A DNA stretch of 64,000 nucleotides from Halanaerobium saccharolyticum subsp. saccharolyticum DSM 6643 (GCF_000350165.1 NZ_CAUI01000019.1:62001-126000); one strand, 5' to 3'. Positions 9,025 to 17,444 are shown, numbered from the stretch's first letter. The notes: a model not told the origin generated them from the sequence alone. Numbers and translations are program-made.

Positions 9025-9092
9025 GGACTCGGGGTGATAGAGTGAAAGTCTGCTCGCAAACCTCGTGGGCTTGCACCGAGGAGGGTCAAATT
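9025..9092 (+). promoter_or_regulatory. GC-rich structured leader before the DUF3841 pair (candidate regulatory RNA)
   Basis: Between selB and the next ORF lies a GC-rich island in AT-rich DNA. Visible pairings are GGACT (9025-9029) with AGTCT (9047-9051); CTCGG (9028-9032) with CCGAG (9076-9080); and a hairpin GCAAaCC/GGcTTGC (9056-9062 with 9068-9074) with loop TCGTG. The first two share bases and exclude each other. CCGAG directly abuts and overlaps the GAGGAGGG ribosome site (9079-9086), so a folded state could mask translation of the DUF3841 gene. I do not recognise it as a known riboswitch class. Confidence 0.45.
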
Positions 9093-9683
9093 ATGGATAA
9101 AGTTCTTCATAATAATAGTGATTCTAAAGTTAAAGTTTGGACCAGACAACATAAAAATGTACTAAAAACACTTAAAGAAAAAGGAGTTTATCGAGTCAAG
9201 GAAAGATATATCAGAAAAAAACTTGATGATTGTGCCGATATTTATCTTGATGTCTATAGATGGCTGAGAAATGAAGCCGCTAAAAGAATGGAAATTTCAG
9301 AAGAATTGAAATATCCTATTTGGCTTAGCGTAGAGGAAGAACTTAAACTTCCCGAAGCTGAGGGAATGGTCTTTTTTGAACTTGAGATCCCAAGAGATCA
9401 AATAATGATCTTTGATATGATGAAATGGGATTATATTGTTAATTATCTCTATCTACCAAAAAATAGAGAGGACAGAAAAAGATTTAAGCAAAAACTTGAA
9501 AAGTATAATATTAATGTTGAATCTGATATTTATCTTCAGGATTTTTATCCAAGGTTGAAAAGAGAAATGACTTCAAGTTGGAAAAGACTATTTGACCCAG
9601 AGATTGAGCTTTCAGATCAGAAAGTTGCAGTAAGTTGGGAACTGAAAGAGGAGTGGGTGGTTGATTATGAGTACAAAAATTGA
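9093..9683 (+). CDS. DUF3841 family protein, copy 1
   Basis: A soluble 196-residue protein of unknown function. The pattern KVWTRQHKNVLKTLKEKGVYR at the start, then KYPIWLSVEEEL, an EGMVFFELEIPRDQIMIFD segment and WDYIVNYLYLP, matches my memory of the DUF3841 family; no catalytic motif stands out. ATG 9093 follows GAGGAGGG at 9079-9086. The frame is also open further upstream, across the end of selB, but without a ribosome site. The last 17 bases overlap the next gene, which is a diverged copy, so the two are co-translated. Whether the pair is linked to selenium biology is unknown; adjacency to selB is the only hint. Confidence 0.75.
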   Translation: MDKVLHNNSDSKVKVWTRQHKNVLKTLKEKGVYRVKERYIRKKLDDCADIYLDVYRWLRNEAAKRMEISEELKYPIWLSVEEELKLPEAEGMVFFELEIPRDQIMIFDMMKWDYIVNYLYLPKNREDRKRFKQKLEKYNINVESDIYLQDFYPRLKREMTSSWKRLFDPEIELSDQKVAVSWELKEEWVVDYEYKN

Positions 9684-10251
9684 GATTTGGACTCAGCAGA
9701 GTAAAAAAGTCAAAGATTTACTTGTTAAGCAGCAGCGGTTGACAGTAAAAAAAAGTTATATTGAACAAAAATATGGTTCAGAAGCTAAAATATTCTTAAC
9801 GGCATATAATTTTTTTGTTAAAGAAGCTAAAAAAATAGTTGAAAAACCTAAAGATGCTGAATATCCATTTTGGGCTGCAGCTGATCCCCAGACTGCCTTA
9901 AGTGGCGGTAAGGGAGTTTTGATCAAACTGAAAGTTCCGCAAAATAAAGTTGTTTTTTTTGATAAAAAGAAGTGGAATAAAATCTTAAATCTTAGTTACA
10001 TTGCTGATGACCAGGAAGATTTAAAAAAACATAAAGAAACTTTGGAAAAGTATGGGATTAATGATGATTCAGAGATTATTCTTTCACCACATTATCCAGT
10101 TTTAAAAAATAAAATTAAAAAAAGCTGGAAAAAGCTTTTCGAAGGCAAAAATGATGGTTTTAATTCTGAGAAAAAAGGGGCAGCAATTTGGGAACTTCGA
10201 TCTGAATGGGTCAAAGAGTTTGTTGAAAGTAATTTAAATAATTTTTTATAA
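9667..10251 (+). CDS. DUF3841 family protein, copy 2
   Basis: A 194-residue paralogue of the preceding gene. The two align end to end: IEIWTQQSKKVKDLL matches VKVWTRQHKNVLKTL, EYPFWAAADPQ matches KYPIWLSVEEE, KKSWKKLFEG matches TSSWKRLFDP, and AAIWELRSEWVKEF matches AVSWELKEEWVVDY. They share perhaps a third of residues, so the duplication is old. ATG 9667 lies inside the upstream gene and has GAGGAGTGGGTGG just before it. The protein is lysine-rich. Its 3' end overlaps the convergent PTS IIA gene by 6 bases. Function is unknown. Confidence 0.75.
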   Translation: MSTKIEIWTQQSKKVKDLLVKQQRLTVKKSYIEQKYGSEAKIFLTAYNFFVKEAKKIVEKPKDAEYPFWAAADPQTALSGGKGVLIKLKVPQNKVVFFDKKKWNKILNLSYIADDQEDLKKHKETLEKYGINDDSEIILSPHYPVLKNKIKKSWKKLFEGKNDGFNSEKKGAAIWELRSEWVKEFVESNLNNFL

Positions 10252-10707
10252 ACTTTCTTCTTTTTTTCGAAAAAGTTCAAAGAATTCAGATTTATTTTCT
10301 GCAGAAAGTAGATCTTCTCTAAATTCATTGTCTCTCAACCAGCTTACAAGTTTAGATACTAGCTTTAAATATTCAGGCGAATATCCTTGGTAATCTGCTA
10401 CCATGAATATTAAATTAACTTTTCTACCATCCATGCTGTGATATTCAATACCTTTATTTAATCTAACAATGGCTAAAGATAATTCATTTACTGTTTCACT
10501 TTTACCATGAGGAACTGCAATTCCTCTTCCAAAACCAGTACTTCCTTCTCTTTCCCGTTCAATAATTTTTGCTAAAAATTTATCTTCTGATTTAATTTTA
10601 TCTTCTTTTTTTAATAGGTGAACAATTTTGCTTAAAGCATCAGTTTTGTTATCGATATTTAAATCAAGATCAATTAAATTTTTATCTATCATTTCAGTTA
10701 TTTTCAT
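10246..10707 (-). CDS. PTS EIIA domain protein, fructose/nitrogen (mannitol-fructose) type
   Basis: A stand-alone phosphotransferase IIA protein of 153 residues. It contains the phosphorylated-histidine motif GRGIAVPHGKS around residue 67 and the conserved STGFGRG before it. Members either pass phosphate from HPr to a sugar-specific IIB or act in the regulatory Ntr branch. No IIB or IIC component is nearby, so partner and substrate are not known. GGAGGTAAAAT precedes the ATG at 10707. It is convergent with the second DUF3841 gene. Confidence 0.88.
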   Translation of the reverse strand: MKITEMIDKNLIDLDLNIDNKTDALSKIVHLLKKEDKIKSEDKFLAKIIEREREGSTGFGRGIAVPHGKSETVNELSLAIVRLNKGIEYHSMDGRKVNLIFMVADYQGYSPEYLKLVSKLVSWLRDNEFREDLLSAENKSEFFELFRKKEESL

Positions 10708-10764
10708 ATTTTACCTCCATTCGTATTATAAAAATTATATAATAATTGTTCTACTTAAGTCAAT

Positions 10765-10832
10765 TAATAAAAAACCCCCTTTCTGGTTGGAACAGATTTT
10801 ATTATATTATCTGTTGACCATAAGGGGGGTTA
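10765..10832 (-). terminator. Long hairpin terminator of the pdxST operon
   Basis: Inverted repeat arms AACCCCCTT and AAGGGGGGTT, extended inward by TGGT/ACCA and AACAGAT/ATCTGTT, enclose an AT loop. Read on the minus strand the stem is followed by TTTTTTATT, as a rho-independent terminator downstream of pdxT should be. Confidence 0.8.
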
Positions 10833-10863
10833 TATTATTATATTTATTTATGCAAAATATAGT

Positions 10864-11451
10864 CTAATTGCTTAAGCTTTTAACTTTTTCAATGAAATAT
10901 TGATGAAAAATTGTACTGTCAGTAAGTTCGGGATGAAATGAAGTAGCAATTATATATTCGCTTTCAACAGCTGCAATTTGATCTTCTTTTTGATAAAGAA
11001 TTTCTACATTTTCAGCAACTTCTGTAATCAGCGGTGCCCGGATAAAAACTAGTTCTTGAGGATCAGTAGAAACTTTTGGAATTATATCTTTTTCAATAAA
11101 ACTATCCAACTGGCTTCCAAAAGCATTTCTTTTAACTTTAATATCTAAAAGTGCCAGTTGTTCTTCATTTTCTCCTTCAATTTCAGCTGCCAGCAGAATT
11201 AAGCCGGCACAGCTACCCCAGATGACTTTTTGCTGTTGATTAAAATCTTTAATTGCTTTTTTGAAATCGTAATCTTTAATTAGTTTTCTCATTGTTGTAC
11301 TTTCACCACCAGGGATAATTAATCCTAAACAGCTATTTAATTCTTCAGGTTTTTTAACAGCTACAGCCCGAACATTTTCAATTTGATTTAGATGATTTAA
11401 ATGTTCAGCCACTCCCCCTTGGAGAGCAAGAACACCTATTTTGGTTTCCAT
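10864..11451 (-). CDS. pdxT: Pyridoxal 5'-phosphate synthase glutaminase subunit
   Basis: PdxT hydrolyses glutamine and channels ammonia to PdxS for PLP synthesis. The 195-residue class I amidotransferase starts IGVLALQGGVAEH and contains LIIPGGESTTM, the nucleophile in WGSCAGLILLA and the catalytic His-Glu in SFHPEL. I start at ATG 11451, one base past the pdxS stop. An upstream in-frame ATG at 11496 would add 15 residues that overlap pdxS and do not belong to the family. It is co-transcribed with pdxS. Confidence 0.95.
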   Translation of the reverse strand: METKIGVLALQGGVAEHLNHLNQIENVRAVAVKKPEELNSCLGLIIPGGESTTMRKLIKDYDFKKAIKDFNQQQKVIWGSCAGLILLAAEIEGENEEQLALLDIKVKRNAFGSQLDSFIEKDIIPKVSTDPQELVFIRAPLITEVAENVEILYQKEDQIAAVESEYIIATSFHPELTDSTIFHQYFIEKVKSLSN

Positions 11452-11452
11452 T

Positions 11453-12331
11453 TTACCAGCCCCGATCAGCCATTTTTTCTGAATCTGTAAGGCCATTAAT
11501 ATCGATTCCAGACATTGCTTTACCTAAATTTTCTGATACCTCGGCAATGATTTGTGGATTCTGATAGTGAGTTGTTGCTCTGACAATTGCTTCAGCTCTT
11601 TTGGCCGGATTGCCAGAACGGAAAATTCCAGAACCAACAAAAATACCATCGCAGCCCAGCTGCATCATTAAAGCTGCATCCGCAGGGGTCGCAATTCCAC
11701 CTGCTGCAAAATTAACTACTGGAAGTTTACCATGTTTTGCTATGTATTCTACAAGTTCAAAAGGAGCCTGCATCTCTTTAGCAGCAGTCATTAACTCTTG
11801 GCTACTTAAAGTTGTTAAATTATTAATTTGTGAACTAATTTTTCTCATGTGGCGAACTGCTTCAACTACATTACCAGTTCCAGCTTCACCTTTAGTTCTT
11901 ATCATAGCTGCACCTTCACCAATTCTACGCAAAGCTTCACCAAGATTAGTGGCACCACAGACAAAAGGTATTTCAAACTTTCTTTTATCAATATGGTAAG
12001 CTTCGTCAGCAGGTGTTAAAACTTCACTTTCATCGATATAGTCTATTTCTAAAGACTCTAAAATTTGTGCTTCTACAAAATGTCCAATTCTAACTTTAGC
12101 CATTACTGGTATAGAAACAGTATTAACAATTTCTTTAATCATTTCTGGGTCTGACATTCTAGCAATTCCGCCATCTTTTCTAATATCAGCTGGAACTTTT
12201 TCTAAGGCCATAACTGCTACTGCACCAGCTTCTTCAGCTATTTTTGCCTCTTCAGCAGTCGTAACATCCATAATGACTCCACCTTTTAACATTTGAGCTA
12301 AGTTTTTGTTTAAACGATATTTTTCTGACAT
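11453..12331 (-). CDS. pdxS: Pyridoxal 5'-phosphate synthase lyase subunit
   Basis: PdxS condenses ribose 5-phosphate, glyceraldehyde 3-phosphate and ammonia into PLP. The 292-residue TIM-barrel protein is highly conserved: [20 protein letters not shown] near the N terminus, [16 protein letters not shown] with the catalytic lysine, [17 protein letters not shown] with the second lysine, and [20 protein letters not shown] binding the phosphate. AGGAGG lies upstream of ATG 12331. It is divergent from a MocR/PdxR-type regulator, the standard arrangement for PLP-responsive control. Confidence 0.97.
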   Translation of the reverse strand: MSEKYRLNKNLAQMLKGGVIMDVTTAEEAKIAEEAGAVAVMALEKVPADIRKDGGIARMSDPEMIKEIVNTVSIPVMAKVRIGHFVEAQILESLEIDYIDESEVLTPADEAYHIDKRKFEIPFVCGATNLGEALRRIGEGAAMIRTKGEAGTGNVVEAVRHMRKISSQINNLTTLSSQELMTAAKEMQAPFELVEYIAKHGKLPVVNFAAGGIATPADAALMMQLGCDGIFVGSGIFRSGNPAKRAEAIVRATTHYQNPQIIAEVSENLGKAMSGIDINGLTDSEKMADRGW

Positions 12332-12370
12332 AAAATTTGTTCCTCCTAATTGATTAATTATAATTGTAAT

Positions 12371-12460
12371 GATACAATAAACCTAAATAAGCTTGTATTT
12401 GGTCAAACAACAATACAATTATAAACTAAAGTAATACAAAATGTCAAATGATTAATACAA
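12371..12460. promoter_or_regulatory. PdxR-type operator: AATACAA direct repeats at 21-bp spacing
   Basis: In the divergent pdxS-regulator interval, AATACAA occurs at 12412-12418, 12433-12439 and 12454-12460, exactly 21 bp apart (two helical turns). A variant GATACAA lies at 12371-12377 and an inverted TTGTATT at 12393-12399. MocR/PdxR regulators are known to bind direct repeats. The spacing on one helix face fits an operator controlling both genes. Confidence 0.65.
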
Positions 12461-12505
12461 TAAATTTTAAAAAACTTTGTACCAACACAATTTAGGGGTG
12501 AGAAT

Positions 12506-13942
12506 ATGTTAAATATTAATTTAAAAGAGGACAGCAGCTCTGCTCTTTATCTTCAGCTTTATAAAGAGTTAAAAGATAAAATAAAAAGTGAGCTTGAAGT
12601 TGACACTAAACTACCGCCGATTAGAAAACTGGCAGCGGCTGTGGGAGTTAATCCGGCTACAGTTGTCCGAGCCTATGATATGCTTGCTGATGAAGAATTA
12701 ATTTATAAAAAAGTAGGTAGCGGTAGTTTTGTAGCACCAGACAGAAAAATAATTCAGTCTAAAAACAGAGAGGATATGTTAAAACACGGACAGATAAAAC
12801 TTGCAGAAAGTATTAATTTTGCTAGTGCTGCTCCGAGTACAGATTTATTTCCAGTTGAAGATTTTAAATATGCGATTAATCAAGTTTTAGAACGTGATCA
12901 AGGGGAAGCTTTTAGTTATCAAAAAAGTCAAGGCTTTTTGCCTTTACGAAAATCAATCAGAAAATATTTCACAAAACGAGGAATCAATTCTTCTTTAAAT
13001 CAAATTCAAGTTGTATCAGGTGCTCAACAGGCAATAGATATTATAAGTAAAATTCTTTTAGATTACAAAGATCAAATTATAGTTGAAGATCCAACTTATT
13101 TTGGTGCCCTGCAGGCCTTCAATTCTCGTAAGGCAGATATAAAAAGTGTCAAGATGGAGCAGGATGGAGCTGATTTGGAAGAAATGGAGTCGTATCTTAA
13201 AAAAAATGAAATAAAGTTTTTCTTTACTATGCAAAATTTTCAAAATCCGACAGGTATTAATTGGAGTCGAAAAAAACAAATTAAACTGCTAGAACTAGCA
13301 GCTAAATATGATTTTTACATTATAGAAGATGATATTTTATCTGATCTTTATTATGACCAGAAAAGAGTTAATAATTTGAAGGAATATGATGAGCAGGGAA
13401 GGGTAATTTATATTAAAAGTTTTTCAAAAGTCTTTATGCCTGGCTTACGACTTGCTTTTATAGTTTTGCCTGAAACACTTTTGCCTGAGATGCTGGAAGC
13501 TAAATATGCTACTGATATTTCCAGTGGAGGTCTGACTCAGCGTGCTTTTGATTATTATCTAAGAGAAGGATTATTAGATAAACATATTAGTTTACAAAGA
13601 GATCTATTTCAAAAAAGGTATAAACTTATGAAAAATCAAATAACAGAACACTTGCCGAAGGAGATAAAAATAACATTTGAAATAACAGGCGGACTCTATT
13701 TTTGGATCAAATTACCAGAAAATAGAGATGCTCAAGAAATATATGAAAAAGCCGCTCAAAAAGGTGTAGTATTTTCTCCAGGTTATCTTTTTAGTATTAA
13801 TAAAAAGTATTCTAATTATTTTCGTCTTAGTTTTGCAGCGGTAGATGATCAGCAAATAAAAAGAGGAATAGTAATTTTAAGAGATGTTTATAATGATTTT
13901 AGAGGAACAGCTGATAATTATGATTATAGTCCTCTGCTTTAA
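12506..13942 (+). CDS. pdxR: MocR-family regulator (PdxR-like), GntR HTH plus aminotransferase domain
   Basis: This 478-residue protein is a winged-helix repressor/activator joined to a fold-type-I aminotransferase domain that senses PLP. Residues about 10-78 are the GntR helix-turn-helix (LYLQLYKELKDKI, LPPIRKLAAAVGVNPATVVRAYDML, GSGSFV). The remainder is aminotransferase-like: QVVSGAQQAIDII, DPTYFGALQAF, TMQNFQNPTG, IIEDDILSDLYY and the PLP lysine K308 in SFSKVFMPGLRLAF. It is divergent from pdxS with repeat operators between, so control of PLP synthesis is the likely job; this is inference from context. GGGGTGAG precedes ATG 12506. Confidence 0.9.
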   Translation: MLNINLKEDSSSALYLQLYKELKDKIKSELEVDTKLPPIRKLAAAVGVNPATVVRAYDMLADEELIYKKVGSGSFVAPDRKIIQSKNREDMLKHGQIKLAESINFASAAPSTDLFPVEDFKYAINQVLERDQGEAFSYQKSQGFLPLRKSIRKYFTKRGINSSLNQIQVVSGAQQAIDIISKILLDYKDQIIVEDPTYFGALQAFNSRKADIKSVKMEQDGADLEEMESYLKKNEIKFFFTMQNFQNPTGINWSRKKQIKLLELAAKYDFYIIEDDILSDLYYDQKRVNNLKEYDEQGRVIYIKSFSKVFMPGLRLAFIVLPETLLPEMLEAKYATDISSGGLTQRAFDYYLREGLLDKHISLQRDLFQKRYKLMKNQITEHLPKEIKITFEITGGLYFWIKLPENRDAQEIYEKAAQKGVVFSPGYLFSINKKYSNYFRLSFAAVDDQQIKRGIVILRDVYNDFRGTADNYDYSPLL

Positions 13943-13996
13943 ATAATAAAAAATGCTTGAAAAGAAAGATATGGTGATCTTTTGACAATTATTATC

Positions 13997-14039
13997 CCTG
14001 TATACAAGGATAATTCTGAAAAATATTATTGTATACAGG
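13997..14039. promoter_or_regulatory. Paired TGTATACA palindromes upstream of the liv promoter
   Basis: CCTGTATACAA (13997-14007) and its exact complement TTGTATACAGG (14029-14039) form an 11-bp inverted repeat. Each half also holds the perfect palindrome TGTATACA; the centres are 31 bp apart, about three helical turns. TTGTATACAA-like sites are typical operators of FadR-subfamily GntR regulators. They sit 30-72 bases upstream of the -35 box of the liv operon. Confidence 0.55.
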
Positions 14040-14068
14040 AATTAAGCTCTTCATTGTAAATAGAATAC

Positions 14069-14097
14069 TTGACACCTCTCAGAAAAAGGATTAAGAT
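14069..14097 (+). promoter_or_regulatory. Promoter of the liv operon
   Basis: A perfect TTGACA at 14069-14074, a 17-base spacer and TAAGAT at 14092-14097. The same TAAGAT -10 is used before the purine operon. Confidence 0.65.
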
Positions 14098-14151
14098 TAA
14101 TACAACTTAACATGAAGCTAAAAAGAATTGAGTAGAAAGGAGTGAGCTTTT

Positions 14152-14910
14152 ATGTTAAAAGTAAAAAGTGTAGTAAAGGAGTTTAGTGGGTTTAGGGCAG
14201 TTGATGAATGTTCTTTTGAGGTGGAAAAAAATACAATCACAGGTTTGATTGGCCCCAATGGAGCTGGGAAAACAACGATGTTTAATTTAATTGCCGGTTC
14301 TTTAAAATTGGATCAGGGTGAAGTATATTTTTCAGAGCAAAAAGTAAATAATTTTGCGCCTCATCAGATTGCACGACTTGGTCTGGCAAGGACCTTTCAG
14401 ATTCCTAAAACTTTAAGGAAAATGACCGTACTTGAGAATTTGATGCTTGTGCCTTCCGGCCAGAGTGGTGAAAATATCTGGAACAGCTGGTTTAGAGGTG
14501 CCAAGGTAGAAAACGAAGAAAAGGTAAATGCAGCAAAGGCTTATGAAACTCTTGAATTTTTGGAGATGGAACATCTTGCAGATGAGATGGCCGTTAACTT
14601 ATCAGGTGGGCAGAAAAAACTGCTTGAACTGGGTAGGGCCTTGATGGCAGAACCAGAATTAATTTTACTTGATGAACCTGGTGCTGGTGTTAACCCGACC
14701 TTATTAAATAAAATTGCCGAAAATATTCTAAAATTGAAAGAAAGAGGAAAGACCATTCTTTTAATTGAACACAATATGGATCTGATAATGAATATCTGTG
14801 ATCGAGTAATTGTAATGAATGATGGTAAGCATCTAGTTGAAGGAACACCTGCTGAAATTAAAACTAATCCTCAGGTGTTAGAAGCTTATCTGGGAGAGAA
14901 AACGGCTTAA
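14152..14910 (+). CDS. livG: Branched-chain amino acid-type ABC transporter ATP-binding protein LivG
   Basis: One of two cytoplasmic ATPases of a LIV-type importer. The 252-residue protein has Walker A GPNGAGKTTM, the ABC signature NLSGGQKKLLELGRAL and Walker B LILLDEPGAGVNP; the GVNPTL wording after Walker B and the YLG near the C terminus are LivG-typical. It leads the operon livG-livF-livH-livM-binding protein, an order with the ATPases first. AAAGGAGTGAG precedes the ATG. LIV-type systems also move urea, amides or other amino acids, so the substrate is not certain. Confidence 0.92.
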   Translation: MLKVKSVVKEFSGFRAVDECSFEVEKNTITGLIGPNGAGKTTMFNLIAGSLKLDQGEVYFSEQKVNNFAPHQIARLGLARTFQIPKTLRKMTVLENLMLVPSGQSGENIWNSWFRGAKVENEEKVNAAKAYETLEFLEMEHLADEMAVNLSGGQKKLLELGRALMAEPELILLDEPGAGVNPTLLNKIAENILKLKERGKTILLIEHNMDLIMNICDRVIVMNDGKHLVEGTPAEIKTNPQVLEAYLGEKTA

Positions 14911-14922
14911 GGAGTGGTCTTA

Positions 14923-15621
14923 TTGTTAAGTATTAAGGAAGTCTATGCAGGCTATGGTGAGATAGAAATTATCCACGGTATTTCTCTAGAAGTTAATGAA
15001 GGAGAGATTGTTTCAATTGTGGGTCCAAATGGTTCTGGAAAGTCTACTCTTTTAAAATCTATTTTTTCTCTTGTTGATATTATGGGCGGGGAAATCAACT
15101 ATCTAAATAGTAATCTAAGTCAGGTTAATACTGATCAGATGATAAAAAAAGGTTTATCCTTTGTACCGCAAACTGATAATATTTTTCCGACCCTGACTGT
15201 GGAAGAAAATTTGGAGCTTGGTGCCTATGTATCAAAGAAAAAACTTAAAGATAGATTTGATTTGATTTATAATCTTTTTCCACCATTAGTAGAGAAAAGG
15301 AAGAAGAAGGCAGGTACTTTAAGTGGTGGGCAGCGTCAGATGGTGGCTTTTGGTCGGGCTTTAGTAATTGAACCTAAGCTTTTGCTTTTGGATGAACCGA
15401 CAGCCGGTTTGGCCCCAATGTATATTGATCTTATTTTAGAGAAGGTAGCAGAGATAAATAAAACTGGTGTTTCAATTTTGATGGTGGAGCAGAATGCTAA
15501 AAAAGCACTTGCTATGTCAGATCGAGGTTATGTACTGGCAGCAGGTGAAAAAAAATATGAGGATAGTGGGAGAGGCTTACTTGAGAATGAAGAAGTAGCG
15601 CAGCTATTTTTGGGAGGATAA
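14923..15621 (+). CDS. livF: Branched-chain amino acid-type ABC transporter ATP-binding protein LivF
   Basis: The second ATPase of the LIV-type importer, 232 residues. It contains Walker A GPNGSGKSTL, FVPQTDNIFPTLTVEENLELG, the signature LSGGQRQMVAFGRAL and Walker B LLLLDEPTAGLAP; the ending EVAQLFLGG is a LivF hallmark. I choose TTG 14923, eight bases after AAGGAG (14909-14914), over the in-frame GTG at 14914, which lies inside that ribosome site. It begins 12 bases after livG stops. Confidence 0.91.
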   Translation: MLSIKEVYAGYGEIEIIHGISLEVNEGEIVSIVGPNGSGKSTLLKSIFSLVDIMGGEINYLNSNLSQVNTDQMIKKGLSFVPQTDNIFPTLTVEENLELGAYVSKKKLKDRFDLIYNLFPPLVEKRKKKAGTLSGGQRQMVAFGRALVIEPKLLLLDEPTAGLAPMYIDLILEKVAEINKTGVSILMVEQNAKKALAMSDRGYVLAAGEKKYEDSGRGLLENEEVAQLFLGG

Positions 15622-15625
15622 GTCT

Positions 15626-16486
15626 ATGGCCTTACAGCTTTTTTTGAATGGAGTAATACTGGGATCGATTATTGCCCTGGGTGCAATTGGATTGTCATTA
15701 ATTTATGGGATTTTGAAATTCGGACATTTTGCCCATGGTGATTTAATGACACTTGGTGCTTATTTTGCTTTTTTATTTAAGGTACAATTAGGCCTGCCAT
15801 TTTGGCTGGCTTTTGTTTTAGCTGCAGCTTTAACTGCCGGAACAGCAGTGCTGTTAAATCTTATTTTATACAGACACTTAAAGAAAAGAGACTCTGTTAT
15901 TGTAATGATTTCTTCTGTTGGAGCTGCCTTAATAATTAGAAATTTTGTCCTTTTATTTTGGGGGCCACAGAATAAATTTTATGAAAAAGCTATTCAAATG
16001 CCAATTGTCTTAGGTGATGGATTACTGAGGATCAAAGAAAATCAGATTATAATTTTAGTTTTAGCTTTATCACTGGTAGTTGCAGTTCATTTGTTTTTAA
16101 GCTGGACTAAATTAGGTAAGGCAATGCGGGCGATGGCTGATAACATTGATCTGGCTCAGATAACAGGTATTAATACAGAAAGAGTAATTATCTGGACCTG
16201 GGCAATGAGTGGTGTGCTGACAGCAGCTGCTGGGATATTACTTGCCTTTGATACTCACCTGACACCTGTAATGGGCTGGAACCTTTTACTTCCACTTTTT
16301 GCAGCTGTTATTCTGGGAGGAATAGGAAGTCCCTATGGGGCAATGTTTGGTGGTCTGGTAATTGGTATTTCTCAGGAAATGTCAACTTTGATTATTTCTG
16401 CAGCCTATAAACCTGCAGTAGCTTTTACAATTATGATTTTAATGTTAATAATTAGACCTTCTGGTTTAATGGGAAAGAAGGTGTAA
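15626..16486 (+). CDS. livH: LIV-type ABC transporter permease LivH
   Basis: A 286-residue inner-membrane permease with about eight hydrophobic helices. The N terminus FLNGVILGSIIALGAIGLSLIYGILKFGHFAHGDLMTLGAY and the C-terminal PLFAAVILGGIGSPYGAMFGGLVIG are diagnostic of LivH. GGGAGG precedes ATG 15626, five bases after the livF stop. It pairs with LivM to form the pore for a branched-chain-type amino acid or related small polar substrate. Confidence 0.93.
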   Translation: MALQLFLNGVILGSIIALGAIGLSLIYGILKFGHFAHGDLMTLGAYFAFLFKVQLGLPFWLAFVLAAALTAGTAVLLNLILYRHLKKRDSVIVMISSVGAALIIRNFVLLFWGPQNKFYEKAIQMPIVLGDGLLRIKENQIIILVLALSLVVAVHLFLSWTKLGKAMRAMADNIDLAQITGINTERVIIWTWAMSGVLTAAAGILLAFDTHLTPVMGWNLLLPLFAAVILGGIGSPYGAMFGGLVIGISQEMSTLIISAAYKPAVAFTIMILMLIIRPSGLMGKKV

Positions 16487-16490
16487 ATAG

Positions 16491-17444
16491 ATGACTTTTG
16501 CTGGTGTTTTTTCATATCTGGTTTTCTTTTTAATCTTTGTTGGTATTTATGCAATCATGACTCTTGCTTTAAATATTCAGCGTGGTTTTGCTGGACTTTT
16601 TAATATAGGAATTGCTGGTTTTTGGGCAGTTGGAGCTTATACTTCTGCAATTGTGACCAAAGGACCTACTCCGGACCATCTGGGGGGCTTTGGAATGCCC
16701 TTTATTGTAGGTTTGCTGACTGCAGGTTTAGTGGCTTCTGTTCTGGCTCTGTTGGTGGGGATTCCAACAATTCGACTGCGGGAAGATTATTTGGGAATTG
16801 CAACAATTGGTATTGCTGAAATAATTAGGCTGGTAGTTAAAAATGAAGCCTGGTTAACTAATGGAGTTAGAGGTGTTTCGGCTATTCCAAAACCGCTGGC
16901 AGGTATTTTTGGCTCAAATTACAACCTGTTTTTTCTATTAATTGTGATTACAGTTATTGTTATTTTTTATTATTTAAGTGAAAAAGGAATCAATTCTCCC
17001 TGGGGTAGAGTTTTACGAGCAATTAGAGAAGACGAAGAAGTAGTTAAAGCTGCAGGGAAAAATGTGGTTCGGTATCGGATGGAGGCCTTTATTTTAGGTG
17101 CTTTTATGATGGGGGTTGGAGGGGCACTTTATGCTCATTTTACTTCCTTTATTTCACCTGAAGCTTTTAGGCCAATGCAGGCTACATTTTTAGTCTGGAT
17201 AATGCTGATCATTGGTGGTAGTGCTAATAACTTTGGTTCTATTGTTGGAGCTTTTTTAACCTGGGGAATCTGGACTGGGACTGAGTTTTTAACAGGAATG
17301 CTGCCTGCTGCCTATACAACCCAGGCTGCTGCTGTCCGTGTAATTTTAATCGGTATCTTTTTGGAAATAATTTTACTGAGCAGACCTCAGGGTCTATTTG
17401 GCGAAAAGAAGTACAGCAGTAAAAAAACAGCAGCTGAGAATTAA
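16491..17444 (+). CDS. livM: LIV-type ABC transporter permease LivM
   Basis: The partner permease of LivH, 317 residues with about nine hydrophobic helices. Diagnostic stretches are ALNIQRGFAGLFNIGIAGFWAVGAYTSA, REDYLGIATIGIAEIIRL, WGRVLRAIREDEEVVKAAGKNV (the cytoplasmic coupling loop to the ATPases) and the ending LLSRPQGLFGEKK. It starts 5 bases after livH with a weak ribosome site, suggesting coupled translation. Confidence 0.92.
   Translation: MTFAGVFSYLVFFLIFVGIYAIMTLALNIQRGFAGLFNIGIAGFWAVGAYTSAIVTKGPTPDHLGGFGMPFIVGLLTAGLVASVLALLVGIPTIRLREDYLGIATIGIAEIIRLVVKNEAWLTNGVRGVSAIPKPLAGIFGSNYNLFFLLIVITVIVIFYYLSEKGINSPWGRVLRAIREDEEVVKAAGKNVVRYRMEAFILGAFMMGVGGALYAHFTSFISPEAFRPMQATFLVWIMLIIGGSANNFGSIVGAFLTWGIWTGTEFLTGMLPAAYTTQAAAVRVILIGIFLEIILLSRPQGLFGEKKYSSKKTAAEN

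Noticed and set aside
13982-14015. Second liv promoter starting at TTGACA 13982
   Set aside because: The next TATAAT-like hexamer (GATAAT at 14010) is 22 bases away, too far for a normal sigma-A promoter; the pair at 14069/14092 is better.
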